A DNA stretch of 64,000 nt from assembly GCA_028287035.1 (NCBI GenBank), contig JAQBQL010000074.1, forward strand, positions 1-64,000. Reading direction: 5' to 3'. Positions 50,485 to 59,966 of the stretch are shown in pieces (positions within the stretch are counted from its first letter, which is position 1; each line of letters opens with the position of its first letter). The stretch is from Labilithrix sp. (GTDB lineage Bacteria > Myxococcota > Polyangia > Polyangiales > Polyangiaceae). The notes beneath the pieces are model-generated. The model was given only the letters and a program-made list of their open reading frames with translations. It had not been told where the DNA came from and made no database searches. Made by a program: the position numbers and the translations under genes.

Positions 50485-51074
50485 GGGCGTTTTTCGGGGG
50501 TATCGAGGGCGCAGCCGAAGACGACGCTCGCAAGCGTTGCCGCGGAGCCACGGGAGATTGCCGCCAGGACGGCGTCCCGGCCGGCGTTCGCACCTTCGTG
50601 ACCCCGGCCGAGGGTGATCCCGCCGGAGAACAGGAGCTCACCGGACGGCGCATACAGGACGACCTGTCCCGAGCTCGTGGCTCCGAAGGCGTGGGCCAGC
50701 GCGTCGCCGTCGTCGTCGATGACCGTGACGCCGTCCATCGCCTTTGCGGCGGCGTGCAGGGTCGTGCTCTGCCAGTCGGCGCCGGCGCCCGGTGGACGGG
50801 CGAACACCACGTACGTCCGGACGTGGCCCCTCGTGCGCGTCACGATCCACTCGAGCTCGTGCAGCGTCGCGCGCGTACACGCGCAGCGCGGGTGCGCGAA
50901 GACGACGAGCGTGGGGACGGCTGCCTCGAGCGGCAGGGTGCTCGTCGCCGGGAAGCGAGCTGGAGCCGCAGCGACATGCCCCGGCGTGCCGGCGTGTCCG
51001 AAGGTCCAACCGAAACCCGCGGCCACGAGCGCGACCCAGGCCGCCGCGGCGATGATCCAGGTACGGCGCTTCAT
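50481..51074 (-). CDS. RedB-like thioredoxin-fold membrane protein
   Basis: 197 residues. One N-terminal helix ([19 protein letters not shown]) anchors a periplasmic domain with a Cys pair in a thioredoxin-like position ([19 protein letters not shown], CxC rather than CxxC), then a YVVFARPPG strand and [20 protein letters not shown]. This matches RedB-type proteins found beside MCPs. The stop overlaps the MCP start (ATGA), so both are made together, and the Cys pair may report redox state to the receptor. A third Cys lies near the C-terminus (VFGCALDT). Confidence 0.78.
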   Translation of the reverse strand: MKRRTWIIAAAAWVALVAAGFGWTFGHAGTPGHVAAAPARFPATSTLPLEAAVPTLVVFAHPRCACTRATLHELEWIVTRTRGHVRTYVVFARPPGAGADWQSTTLHAAAKAMDGVTVIDDDGDALAHAFGATSSGQVVLYAPSGELLFSGGITLGRGHEGANAGRDAVLAAISRGSAATLASVVFGCALDTPEKRP

Positions 51075-51154
51075 CGGGATCTGGTACGGCCGGCCCGGGG
51101 CTCTTCGACAGCCCTCCCGGGACGAGAGCGCAGCGCGCGCGAGCCGTGCCGCGA

Positions 51155-52867
51155 TCAGAACTCCTCGAACCCGCCGTTCGCGACCTTCTTCGTGGGCGCC
51201 GGGGCCGCCGGGCGGCGGGGGACGGAGCGGAGGCGCGCGGTGCTCGCGACCGGCGCAGCGGCCCGGCCGGCGGGGCGCGGCTTGCTCGCGGACGTCTTCG
51301 GGCTCGCACCGCCGACGAGGCGGAACGCGCCGACGAGCGACTGCAGGTGCGCAGACTTGTCGGACAGGGACGTGGCCGTCGCCGAGACCTCCTCGGTCTG
51401 GGCAGCGTTGCTCTGCGTGACCTGGTCGACCTGCGTGACCGCCGTGTTCACCTGGTCGAGGCCGGTGCTCTGCTCGCGGGAGGCGGCGGCGATCTCGGCG
51501 ACCATGTCGGTGACGCGCTTCACGCCCTTGACGATCTCCTCGAGCGTCCGGCCCGACTCGTTCACCTGGAGGGTGCCCGCCTCGACCTTGCTGGAGGACT
51601 CGGCGATGAGCCCACGGATCTCCTTCGCTGCGGTGCCGGTGCGCTGCGCGAGCGTCCGGACCTCGGCGGCGACGACGCCGAACCCCCTTCCCTGCTCGCC
51701 GGCACGCGCCGCCTCGACGGCCGCGTTCAGGGCGAGAAGGTTCGTCTGGAAGGCAATCTCGTCGATGGTGGTGATGATGTCGGCGATCTTCTTCGACGAC
51801 TTCGTGATCTCGCTCATCGCGGAGACGGCGCTGCTGACCACCTCTCCTCCGCGCTCGGCGACGTCCCGGGCGCTGTTCGCGAGGTGCGCGGCTTCCTGGG
51901 CGTTGTCAGTATTCTGCTTCACCGTGGAGCTTATCTCCTCGAGGCTCGCGGCGGTCTCCTCGAGGCTGGCCGCCTGCTCCTGCGCGCCGGCCGAGATCTG
52001 CTGGGCGCTGGCCGCGAGCTCCGCCGAGGCGGTCGACACCTCGCTCGAGATGCTCTGCACGCTCGTGAGCGTCGCGACGATCGCATCGAGCGAGCGATTC
52101 AGCGCGTCCGCGACCTGGCCGACCTCGTCGGTCGCGTGGTGGCGGAGGCGCACCGTGAGATCGCCGTCGGCGACGCGGCCGAGGAGCCGCACGCAGATGC
52201 GCAGCGGCACCGCGACGGCCCGATGGATGGCGTACGTGAAGCCGGAGCCCACCACGACCACGAGGAGGAGGAGCAGGCTGCTCACCCAGAGGTGACGCTC
52301 GTACTCGGCCTGGGATGCGCGGACGCGCTCGGCGGCCACGTCACGGACGCGCTGCGTGGCGGCCGCGAGCTTCGCGTCGATCTGGGGACCGACCACGTTG
52401 GACCGCTCGAGGGCCACCGCGAGGCGGGCCGGGTCACCCGCACGATCACCGGTCGGCGCCACCGCGATGGCATCCTTGATGCTCTGCCACCACTGCGGAT
52501 ACATCTGCGCAGCGTCGCCGAGCAGCGCTCGGGCGCGCGCGTCCTCGACGACGGTGGCGGCGCTGTCGAGCTGCTTGCGGAGTGCCGCGTCGAGCTGCTC
52601 GGCGTCACGCTCGTAGCCCTTCTCCTTCGCCTCGTTCAGCTCGATGACCGCATCGCGGGACACCGACGCGAGCCGCAGCCGCGCGGTCAGGAGACCGTCC
52701 ACGAATCCGAGCGCCTGCAGGTCCGTCTGGAACGTCGCGTCCTGGTTCGCCTTCATCGACCCCGCGGACGAGTTCGCCTCGTACGACGTCAGCGCGCACA
52801 TGGCGACCATGACGCCCAGGAAGATGCACAGCTTCGTGACAGTCTTGACGTTCGCGAACCAGGTCAT
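51155..52867 (-). CDS. Methyl-accepting chemotaxis protein (4HB/HAMP type)
   Basis: 570 residues. Membrane helices at about 10-28 and 196-216 bracket a helical periplasmic four-helix-bundle-like sensor domain of about 165 residues. A HAMP linker follows ([20 protein letters not shown], then a D-L-T-V-R-L segment), then the signalling domain with tip [20 protein letters not shown]. The extreme C-terminus NGGFEEF has the aromatic-x-x-aromatic form of a CheR/CheB-tethering pentapeptide at the end of a basic linker. This fits the adaptation genes cheB and cheR-cheD directly downstream of the start side. The ligand is unknown. Confidence 0.93.
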   Translation of the reverse strand: MTWFANVKTVTKLCIFLGVMVAMCALTSYEANSSAGSMKANQDATFQTDLQALGFVDGLLTARLRLASVSRDAVIELNEAKEKGYERDAEQLDAALRKQLDSAATVVEDARARALLGDAAQMYPQWWQSIKDAIAVAPTGDRAGDPARLAVALERSNVVGPQIDAKLAAATQRVRDVAAERVRASQAEYERHLWVSSLLLLLVVVVGSGFTYAIHRAVAVPLRICVRLLGRVADGDLTVRLRHHATDEVGQVADALNRSLDAIVATLTSVQSISSEVSTASAELAASAQQISAGAQEQAASLEETAASLEEISSTVKQNTDNAQEAAHLANSARDVAERGGEVVSSAVSAMSEITKSSKKIADIITTIDEIAFQTNLLALNAAVEAARAGEQGRGFGVVAAEVRTLAQRTGTAAKEIRGLIAESSSKVEAGTLQVNESGRTLEEIVKGVKRVTDMVAEIAAASREQSTGLDQVNTAVTQVDQVTQSNAAQTEEVSATATSLSDKSAHLQSLVGAFRLVGGASPKTSASKPRPAGRAAAPVASTARLRSVPRRPAAPAPTKKVANGGFEEF

Positions 52868-52957
52868 AGCGAGAGGGCCTCGGGGAGAGCGGGCGCGAGG
52901 CCCTTTCGCTGATCAACGGGCGGCCGCCCGCGCGCGTTAAGCCCCGAGATGCGGTCC

Positions 52958-53983
52958 CTACTGGGCTGCTCGCAGCAGGGCCGAGGCGATCCGGTCGAGC
53001 GGAACGGCCTGCTCGGCACCCCCGCCGAGGAGAGCTTCCTTGGGCATCCCGAAGACCACGCACGTGCTCTCGTCCTCGGCCATGGTGGTGGCCCCGGCGC
53101 GGCGCATCTCGAGCATGCCCTTGGCGCCGTCCGAGCCCATCCCGGTGAGGATGGCGGCGACGGCGTTGGGGCCAGCAACCCGCGCGCACGACGAGAACAT
53201 CACGTCGACCGATGGACGATGGTGCCCGACGGGCGGCCCCTTGATGAGCCGGATACCGTAGCCGAGGCCGCTCCGCACGATCTCGAGGTGCGCGTCGCCG
53301 CCGGGCGCGATGAGCACCTGGCCGGAGACGAGCGCGTCACCATCCTCGGCCTCCTTCACGCGGACCTTGCAGAGGCCGTCCAGCCGCTCCGCGAACTGAC
53401 GCGTGAAATTCGCCGGCATGTGCTGGACGACCACGACCGGCGGCGCGTTCGCCGGAAGCGCGGTCAGCACCGCACGCAGCGCCTCCGTGCCGCCGGTCGA
53501 GGCGCCGATGACGATGACCTTGGGGATCGCGCGGGCGGTCCGCGGCGGCACGGGCCGGGTCCCCGACGGGGGAGGCGGGCGGCAGGTGCTGCTGCGGGCC
53601 GCCGCCTTCACCTTGGCGACGATGTCGCTCCCGAGCTCGACGAGCGCTCGCTGCATGTCGAGCTTCGGACGCGTGACGAAGTCGAGCGCGCCGAGCTCGA
53701 TGGCCCTCGCATGGTGCTCCTCGGACAGCGAGGAGATGATGACGACCGGCACCGGCCGCGCCGACGTGAGCTCACGGAGGAAGGTGAAGCCATCGTCCTT
53801 CGGCATGTCGACATCGAGCGTCAGCACGTCGGGCGTGAGGGCGGCGATCTTCGCCCGCGCGATGGCAGCGTCCGGGGCGGTCCCGACCACCTCGATGTCC
53901 GGGTCGGCCGAGAGGAGCTGCGTCAGCAGCTGCCGGACGAGCGCCGAGCTGTCGACGACGAGCGCCCGGACCTTGCGCTTCAT
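52958..53983 (-). CDS. cheB: CheB protein-glutamate methylesterase/deamidase
   Basis: 341 residues. The receiver domain (1-125) has Asp57 in TLDVDMPKDDG, the acidic residue Asp11 and Lys107. The catalytic domain (about 155-340) has Ser162 in GASTGG, His188 in VVQHMPANF and Asp285 in GMGSDGAKG. It removes methyl groups from MCP glutamates and can deamidate Gln, as part of adaptation. It overlaps the cheR-cheD gene by 4 bp (53980-53983). All key residues are present. Confidence 0.96.
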   Translation of the reverse strand: MKRKVRALVVDSSALVRQLLTQLLSADPDIEVVGTAPDAAIARAKIAALTPDVLTLDVDMPKDDGFTFLRELTSARPVPVVIISSLSEEHHARAIELGALDFVTRPKLDMQRALVELGSDIVAKVKAAARSSTCRPPPPSGTRPVPPRTARAIPKVIVIGASTGGTEALRAVLTALPANAPPVVVVQHMPANFTRQFAERLDGLCKVRVKEAEDGDALVSGQVLIAPGGDAHLEIVRSGLGYGIRLIKGPPVGHHRPSVDVMFSSCARVAGPNAVAAILTGMGSDGAKGMLEMRRAGATTMAEDESTCVVFGMPKEALLGGGAEQAVPLDRIASALLRAAQ

Positions 53984-55638
53984 GAGGTACCGAAGAAGAC
54001 GATGTCGTCCTCGACGGGCCTGACCTGTGCGGCCAGCGCGGCGCGGTGGACGCGCTCGGCGTTGGCGAGCTCCTGGGTGCGTTCGAGGAGCTTCACGAGG
54101 ACCTTGCCGGTCGTCGTGTCGAAGACGATGGACATCGCCGATATGCCGCCGAGCTTCTCCGCGACGATCGGTATTCCTTCGTCCTCCAGGTACTGCTTTG
54201 CAAAATCGGTATTCAGCTGGCCGACGCGGGCGGTGGCGCCGTGCTGGTCGGCGCCTCCGAAAAGCTTGGCGACGAACCGGCGACGATCGCCACCCAGCTT
54301 CATCACGGAGTTGATGAGGAGCTCCATCGCGTGGATACCGAAATTGGTCGGCCCGCGCGAGCCACTACGGTCCTCGGGCAGCAGGAAGTGGTTCATGCCG
54401 CCGATCCGCGCCTCGGGGTCGAAGACGCACGCCGCCACGCACGAGCCGAGCGTGGTGCGGATCAGGGCCCCCTTCGCGCTCGCGTGGATTCCGCCGACCT
54501 GGATGGCGACCTCGCGCTGGCCGCCAGGCGCGATCGAGGCAAGGGCGAGCGGCGGAGCCGAGAGGCGCACCTGCACCGCCGGATCCGGGAGCGTGCCCAC
54601 CTTCATCACGGCACGGGCGGCGGGCCCGAGCGACCGCGCGCCCGGCACCACCGAGAAGGAGCGAGTCGCCGGAGGCCTCGTGATGATGAGCGGGTTCGAC
54701 GCGACCGCGCCGGGGCGCAGCGACATCACGGGCGGAGCCATCGAGCGACCCGGGGGGGCGAGCGAGCGCCCGGGCGCGTCCGAGGGGGACGACGCGGCGC
54801 TAGGCACGCCAGCGAGCACGTGGACGGTGCTGCCGACCGCGCGCAGCACGCTGGAGAGCCAGTGGAGGTTCTCGGAGTGGCCGCTCATCAGGTAGCCGGT
54901 CGGCTCGAGGTGCGCGGCGAGACCACGGAACACGGTCTCCTGGGTGTCACGATCGAAGTAGATGGCGACGTTCCGGCAGAAGACGACGTCGAAGCGCGTC
55001 CGGATCGTCCACGTGGACGGCTCGACGAGATTCAGCCGACGAAACGTGACGAGATCGCGCAGCGGGCGGACCACGCGACTCTCGCCGTTCGGCGCAACCT
55101 CCAGATACTTCCTCCTGAGTGGCAGCGGGATCTCGCCGACCGCCAGGTCGTCGTACGTGGCACGCTCCGCCGTCTCGAGCACGTTCGTATCCAGGTCGGA
55201 GGCCAGGATGCGGATGTCCCATCCGGCGAGCGACCCGAGCGCGTCGGCGAGCGTCATGGCAATGGACCATGGCTCCTGGCCGGTCGAGCATCCCGCGCTC
55301 CAGATGCGAATTCGCTTGTTGCCAGTCGTCTGCGCGCGGGCGATGAGCTCCGGGACGATCTTGGTGCGGAGCAGCTCGAAGTGGTGCGGCTCGCGGAAGA
55401 AGCTCGTCTTGTTGGTGGTGATGCAGTTCACGAGCTCGCGGATCTCGGCGCCCGACCGGTCCCGCTCGAGGTGTCTGAGGTACTCGGTGAAGGTCGACAG
55501 GCCTAGCGCGCGGAGCCGCGGGGCAAGGCGGCCGAGCACGAGCTGCTGCTTGTTCGAGCCGAGCTGGATGCCGGCCACGTCACGGATGACGGTCCGGAGC
55601 GCGTCGAACTCCGCAGGCTCCAGTGACAGGTTGCTCAC
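53980..55638 (-). CDS. CheR methyltransferase fused to CheD receptor deamidase
   Basis: 552 residues, about the sum of a CheR (~275) and a CheD (~160) plus linker. The CheR part has the N-terminal helical domain, SAM-binding WSAGCSTGQEPWS (113-125), FCRNVAIYF (220-228) and YLMSGHSENL. A low-complexity Pro/Ser/Arg linker (280-370) joins it to a CheD domain with catalytic Cys400 in TLGSCVAAC and His417 in GGMNHFLLP. It combines methylation and deamidation of MCP glutamine/glutamate sites in one chain. Overlaps cheB by 4 bp and cheW by 4 bp (55635-55638). Confidence 0.93.
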   Translation of the reverse strand: MSNLSLEPAEFDALRTVIRDVAGIQLGSNKQQLVLGRLAPRLRALGLSTFTEYLRHLERDRSGAEIRELVNCITTNKTSFFREPHHFELLRTKIVPELIARAQTTGNKRIRIWSAGCSTGQEPWSIAMTLADALGSLAGWDIRILASDLDTNVLETAERATYDDLAVGEIPLPLRRKYLEVAPNGESRVVRPLRDLVTFRRLNLVEPSTWTIRTRFDVVFCRNVAIYFDRDTQETVFRGLAAHLEPTGYLMSGHSENLHWLSSVLRAVGSTVHVLAGVPSAASSPSDAPGRSLAPPGRSMAPPVMSLRPGAVASNPLIITRPPATRSFSVVPGARSLGPAARAVMKVGTLPDPAVQVRLSAPPLALASIAPGGQREVAIQVGGIHASAKGALIRTTLGSCVAACVFDPEARIGGMNHFLLPEDRSGSRGPTNFGIHAMELLINSVMKLGGDRRRFVAKLFGGADQHGATARVGQLNTDFAKQYLEDEGIPIVAEKLGGISAMSIVFDTTTGKVLVKLLERTQELANAERVHRAALAAQVRPVEDDIVFFGTS

Positions 55639-56117
55639 GGCGCACCCAGCGCCGCGACGCCGAGCCCTGCGACCCGGTCGATGTCGAGCAGGATGACGAA
55701 GCGGCTCTGCGTCCGGGCAATCCCCTTGATCATCGAGGAGTCCACGTGACCGCCGAAGTCCGGCGCCTTCTCCACGGCATCGCCGTCGAGCGCGAGCACG
55801 TCGGAGACGCGGTCCACGACGAATCCGACGGTACGGTCCCCCAGCGAGAGGACGATGATGACGGTGAACTTACCGTGCTGCTCGGGCGGCAATCCGAGCG
55901 CGGCGCGCATGTCGATGACGGGAACGATCGCGCCACGCAGGTTCATCACGCCGCAGACGCGCGAAGGAGCATGAGGCAGCGGAGTGAGCGGACACATCCC
56001 GCGGATCTCCTGCACGCGCAGGATCTCGACCGCGTACTCCTCTTCGCCGAGGGCGAAGCTGAGGTACTCGTTGCTCGGACCGGCGCTGGGCGCAGTGGCA
56101 TGGGACACGAGATTCAT
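55635..56117 (-). CDS. cheW: CheW coupling protein
   Basis: 160 residues. SH3-like CheW fold: YLSFALGEEEYAVEILRVQE, TPLPHAPSRVCGVMNLRGAI, VPVIDMRAALGLPP, GFVVDRVSDVLALD and IKGIARTQSRFVILLDIDRV. The conserved Arg of the NLRG motif, which contacts the receptor, is present. It links MCPs to CheA. The start shares a base with the cheA stop at 56117 and the stop overlaps the cheR-cheD start, as expected for a coupled chemosensory operon. Confidence 0.96.
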   Translation of the reverse strand: MNLVSHATAPSAGPSNEYLSFALGEEEYAVEILRVQEIRGMCPLTPLPHAPSRVCGVMNLRGAIVPVIDMRAALGLPPEQHGKFTVIIVLSLGDRTVGFVVDRVSDVLALDGDAVEKAPDFGGHVDSSMIKGIARTQSRFVILLDIDRVAGLGVAALGAP

Positions 56118-58138
56118 CAGAACTCCACACTCCGGTGTTGCGTATTCGCCATTCGGTCGTTCATGGGCACGACGCCGCGCCGCGAGAGCGCCTGCACGTC
56201 GACGATCATCGCGACGCGTCCGTCACCGAGGATCGTGGCGCCCATCAGGGCGTCGACCTTCTCGAAGTTGGTCTCGAGGCTCTTCACGACGACCTGCAGC
56301 TGGCCGAGCACGTCATCGACGAGCAGGGCGACGTTGCCGTCGTTGGTCTCGACGATGCACACGAGCGCCTTCGTGGCGTCCGTCTGCGCGTGGGGGACGC
56401 CGAGCACCTCGTGCATGCGCACGATGGGGAGGCTCACGCCGCGTACGTCGATCACCTCGGGCACACCGAAGATTCCTCGGACCTGCCCGGGCGCGGGCCG
56501 GAACGACTCGACGACGGAGAGGAGGGGCACGATGAAGGTCTGCGTGCCGACGCGCACCGAGAGGCCGTCCAGGATGGCCAGGGTGAGCGGAAGCCGGAGG
56601 CGGAGGCGCGTACCCTTGTTGCGTTCGGTGGTGAGGGTGAGCGACCCGTTGAGGAGCTCGACGTTCCGCTTGACGACATCCATGCCGACGCCGCGGCCGC
56701 TCAGGTCGCTGACCGCGGAGGCGGTGGAGAACCCGGCGTGGAAGATGAATTCGTGGAGCTGCTCGTCGGTGATGACGTCGGTGGGCGACAGGAGGCCGAG
56801 GCGCTCGGCCTTGGCTCGGATCTTCGCGCCGTCGAGGCCGCGTCCGTCGTCGCTGATCTCGATGACGACGTTGCCGCCCTGGTGCAGGGCCGAGAGGGTG
56901 ACGGTGCCCTCCTCGGACTTGCCGCACGCGAGGCGCTCGGCGGGCTCCTCGAGACCGTGATCGATGGCATTGCGGACGAGGTGCGTGAGGGGGTCGACGA
57001 GCTTCTCGACCATGCTCTTGTCGATCTCGGTGCCTTCGCCCTGGATCTCGAGCTTCACCTTCTTGCCGACGGCATGCGCGGTGTCGTGGACGAGGCGCGG
57101 GAAGCGGCGGAAGACCGTCGCGAGCGGCACCATGCGGATCGACATCACCCGCTCCTGGAGGTCGCGCGTGTGACGCTCCATCATGGCGAGGGCCTCCTCG
57201 AGGCGTGCCCCGGAGCCCTCCTGCTTCGAGCGTGAGGCCTCGACGATCATCGCCTGCGCGATGACCAGCTCGCCCACGAGGTCGAGCAGCATGTCGATGC
57301 GGTCGGTGGCGACGCGGATCGTGGAGGCCTCGGCGACGGCGGCGCCATTCGCGGCGCGTGCGGCAGGCTTCGGCGACGGAGCGTTCGCTGCGGGGTCGAG
57401 CGCGGCGGCGGGGGCGGCGGGAGCGGCTTCGTCGGGGACGTCGGTGATCTCGAAGGAGCACAGGTCGTCGACGAACATGAAGACGTCGGCGATGTCGGCG
57501 CGCGAGAGCTCGGTGCTCAGCACGACGCGCCACGCGAGCATCATCGTGGTCGGGTCGAGGTCCTCGAGCACCGGCACGGCGCTGGCGTCGAGCTCGCACG
57601 TCTCGAGCTCGCCGCACGAGAGCACGTCGCGCAGGGTGCGGACCGGGTCCATTCCCCTCGACATGAAGGCCGCCTTCGGGCGGAACTGGACCTCGACGCG
57701 CCGACCATTCTGCGGCCCGTCGAGCACGACCACGGGCGGCGCTGCGGTCCGGCTCGGGACGAAGCTCAGGAGCTTCTTCTTGAGCGCCGAGACCTCCAAC
57801 GGGGGATCCTCGCCATTCCGCGCGCGGGCGACGAGGATCTTCAGCATGTCGAGCGACTCGAGCAGCGTCGCGCCGAGCACCGGCTCGTACCTGAGCTCGC
57901 CCTGGCGGAGCCGGTCGAAGAGGGACTCGAGCGCATGGGTGAATCCCATGATGTCGTTCAAGCCGAACGTGCCGCTCGCACCCTTGATCGAATGAGCGGC
58001 ACGGAAGATGCGCGCGATGACCTCCGCGTCTTCGGGATTCGCATCCAGCTCGAGGAGCCCCTGCTCGAACGAGGCGAGATGCTCTTCCGCTTCTTCGAAG
58101 AAGGTTCCGAGAAGACTCTGAAGGTCGAACGTGACCAT
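56117..58138 (-). CDS. cheA: CheA sensor histidine kinase
   Basis: 673 residues. P1 (HPt) carries His49 in RAAHSIKGASGTFG. After a Pro/Ala linker containing a P2-like region, P3 dimerisation and P4 ATPase domains follow, with HLVRNAIDHGLEEP (N box), SDDGRGLDG (G1) and SGRGVGMDVVKRNV (G2). The C-terminal P5/CheW-like domain has PLLSVVESFRP and MNDRM near the end. It phosphorylates CheY and the CheB receiver in response to MCP state. It is complete, with one HPt domain and no fused receiver. Confidence 0.97.
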   Translation of the reverse strand: MVTFDLQSLLGTFFEEAEEHLASFEQGLLELDANPEDAEVIARIFRAAHSIKGASGTFGLNDIMGFTHALESLFDRLRQGELRYEPVLGATLLESLDMLKILVARARNGEDPPLEVSALKKKLLSFVPSRTAAPPVVVLDGPQNGRRVEVQFRPKAAFMSRGMDPVRTLRDVLSCGELETCELDASAVPVLEDLDPTTMMLAWRVVLSTELSRADIADVFMFVDDLCSFEITDVPDEAAPAAPAAALDPAANAPSPKPAARAANGAAVAEASTIRVATDRIDMLLDLVGELVIAQAMIVEASRSKQEGSGARLEEALAMMERHTRDLQERVMSIRMVPLATVFRRFPRLVHDTAHAVGKKVKLEIQGEGTEIDKSMVEKLVDPLTHLVRNAIDHGLEEPAERLACGKSEEGTVTLSALHQGGNVVIEISDDGRGLDGAKIRAKAERLGLLSPTDVITDEQLHEFIFHAGFSTASAVSDLSGRGVGMDVVKRNVELLNGSLTLTTERNKGTRLRLRLPLTLAILDGLSVRVGTQTFIVPLLSVVESFRPAPGQVRGIFGVPEVIDVRGVSLPIVRMHEVLGVPHAQTDATKALVCIVETNDGNVALLVDDVLGQLQVVVKSLETNFEKVDALMGATILGDGRVAMIVDVQALSRRGVVPMNDRMANTQHRSVEF

Positions 58139-58140
58139 CT

Positions 58141-58506
58141 TCAGCCTGCGATTCGATTCACGACGGACATGATCTTCTCGGGCTGGAAGGGCTTCTGGAC
58201 CCAGGCCGTCGCGCCCGCGGCGCGCGCTTCCTCGCGGAGCTTCTCGTCCGACTCCGTCGTCAGGAAGACGATCGGCGTGAACTTGTGAGCCGCGACCCCG
58301 CGCACGGCGCGGATGAAGTCGAGGCCGTTCATGACCGGCATGTTCAGGTCGGTGACGACGATGTTGAACGGCTGGGCGGTCGCCTTGTCGAGCGCCTCCT
58401 GACCATTCGCCGCCTGTGACACCTCGAAGCCTGCTGCCTGCAGGGCCATCGAAACCATCTTCCGGATCACCATCGAGTCATCCACGACCAGCGCAAACTT
58501 CGCCAA
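58141..58506 (-). CDS. cheY: CheY-like single-domain response regulator (TTG start)
   Basis: 121 residues from a TTG at 58506. This start is fixed by AAGGAGG at 58512-58518, five bases upstream, and gives the normal CheY length. The frame remains open far upstream but reads as low-complexity. Motifs: VVDDSMVIRKM (acidic pair), phospho-acceptor in VTDLNMPVMNG, Thr in FLTTESDEK, and Lys in WVQKPFQPEK. It lies 2 bp from the cheA start and is the likely phosphoryl acceptor of CheA, acting on a motor or other output. Confidence 0.95.
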   Translation of the reverse strand: MAKFALVVDDSMVIRKMVSMALQAAGFEVSQAANGQEALDKATAQPFNIVVTDLNMPVMNGLDFIRAVRGVAAHKFTPIVFLTTESDEKLREEARAAGATAWVQKPFQPEKIMSVVNRIAG

Positions 58507-58510
58507 GAGG

Positions 58511-58518
58511 TCCTCCTT
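58511..58518 (-). promoter_or_regulatory. Strong ribosome-binding site deciding the cheY TTG start
   Basis: The minus strand reads AAGGAGGA with a five-base gap to TTG at 58506. No ATG or GTG sits at comparable spacing. Confidence 0.85.
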
Positions 58519-58561
58519 CTCTTCCGTCCCTGCGGGCACTGCCCTCGTTACGAACCAACCG

Positions 58562-58861
58562 TCACGCCCCGAGCGCACCTGCGGCCGCGGCCAGCGCGAG
58601 CGCCCGGCCAGCGACCTCGGCGTCCGCCACCAAACGAAAGGTCCCGCCATCGCGGCCCACCGTCGCCCGGTAGGCGAGGAGGAGCTGGATCCCGGCGCCG
58701 TCGAGGGTGTCGACGTCCTCGAGCGACACGACCACCGGGCACCCGGGCACATGGGCCGCGAGGAGCTGCTCGCGGAGCGTCACCACGTGGCTCAGGTCGG
58801 CGTGCCCGCGGATCGTGAGGACGAGCCCCTCCGGGGTGCGGGCCGAGTCGCATTTCACCAT
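58562..58861 (-). CDS. STAS-domain protein
   Basis: 99 residues, a single STAS domain: VLTIRGHADLSHVVTLREQL, CPVVVSLEDVDTLDGAGIQL and LLLAYRATVGRDG. The usual phospho-Ser in 'D-S-S-G' is replaced by D-G-A-G, so it is probably not regulated by an RsbW-type kinase. STAS proteins of this form recur in chemosensory operons, where they may bind CheA/CheY-type partners. It starts the cluster of cytoplasmic regulators upstream of cheY in the same orientation. Confidence 0.85.
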   Translation of the reverse strand: MVKCDSARTPEGLVLTIRGHADLSHVVTLREQLLAAHVPGCPVVVSLEDVDTLDGAGIQLLLAYRATVGRDGGTFRLVADAEVAGRALALAAAAGALGA

Positions 58862-58928
58862 GAAGGCCTGTACGGCACTCCCCGGGGCGCTCTTCAGGGG
58901 TCGGCCCGATTCGGCGTTCGGGGGCGCG

Positions 58929-59966
58929 CTACGCGGCGAGGCCGGCGACCTCGACCGCCACGTCGGCGCCGAGGATCTTTGCGACGCGCTCGGACGACGA
59001 CGAGGTGATGCGCGTCCCCGCCTTGAGGAGGAGGGCGCCTGCCGACGTGAGGATGTCCTGCGCGAGGACCATGCCTTCGCGGAGCGCGCCGACGGTGACG
59101 ACGCAGTTGGGGCTGGCGCGGACGCCGAGGTGGAGCGCGATGAGGCTGCCGGACTCCCGGTCGCGCACCCAGCACGAGGTCTTCACCTCGGACCGGTCGA
59201 TGAACTGGACCGAGCCGGGGACGTCGATCTCCGCCGGAAGGCTCGTCGTCATCGTGACGGACTCGGTCAGGCCGACCTGCATGAAGGCGCCGCCCACCGC
59301 ATTGGCCATCTCCTTGATGATGTCGGCGACGATGGCCTCGTTGCACTCGCCCATGAGCGCCGTGGCGATGGTCTCGATGGCGCGCGCCTCGAGCTGGACG
59401 GCCAGGCGGAGCTCGGTGGTGGCGCTGGGGAGCGAGAGCGTCAGCGTGGAGGCGTGCTTCGGGTCGAAGGCCTGGTCGGTCGGGGCAATGGCCTCGAATT
59501 CGCGGGAAAACGTGTCACGCAGGCACACGCGGGCGGTCTCGGCGAAGGTCGTCCAGCACGCGAGCTTCGTGTAGGTGGCGATGGCGGGGTTCTCCGCTTT
59601 GACGCGCATGCGCAGCGGCTGGCGGAGGCGGGCCAGCAGCTCCTCGCGGCACGCGGGCTTCGCGATGAAGTCGTCGGCGCCGGACAGGAACGCGGCATCG
59701 ATGGTCGAGGCGACCGCCTTCGAGGTCGCGACGACGACCAGCGAGCCGCCGCTGTTTCCGCGATTGCGGGCGGTGGAGATGATCGCCGACGCGGCGGGGA
59801 ACCACTCCGTGAGGACGACGTCCCAACCGCGCAGGACGAGGGCCTCGAGCGCGGGATCGCTGGCGAGCACGCCGTGGACCTCGAAGCCTGCGGCCTCGAG
59901 CATGCGCTTGGTCGGTCCGATCGCGGAAGCGGAGTCGTCGATGAGCAGTAACCGTCTGGTAGCCAA
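58929..59966 (-). CDS. Receiver-CheX phosphatase protein with HD-GYP-linker-like tail (TTG start)
   Basis: 345 residues from TTG at 59966, backed by AGGAGG at 59974-59979. The receiver domain (1-120) keeps Asp10-Asp11 and Lys103 but has Glu54 (VVLTEWFP) where the phospho-acceptor Asp is expected. A CheX/CheC-like domain follows (about 130-255), with the phosphatase signature E219-x-x-N222 in IIKEMANAVGG. The final ~75 residues (VGALREGMVLAQDILTSAG, LLLKAGTRIT) resemble the segment that precedes HD-GYP domains. It may dephosphorylate CheY, gated by a Glu-locked receiver. First gene of the chemosensory operon. Confidence 0.85.
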   Translation of the reverse strand: MATRRLLLIDDSASAIGPTKRMLEAAGFEVHGVLASDPALEALVLRGWDVVLTEWFPAASAIISTARNRGNSGGSLVVVATSKAVASTIDAAFLSGADDFIAKPACREELLARLRQPLRMRVKAENPAIATYTKLACWTTFAETARVCLRDTFSREFEAIAPTDQAFDPKHASTLTLSLPSATTELRLAVQLEARAIETIATALMGECNEAIVADIIKEMANAVGGAFMQVGLTESVTMTTSLPAEIDVPGSVQFIDRSEVKTSCWVRDRESGSLIALHLGVRASPNCVVTVGALREGMVLAQDILTSAGALLLKAGTRITSSSSERVAKILGADVAVEVAGLAA

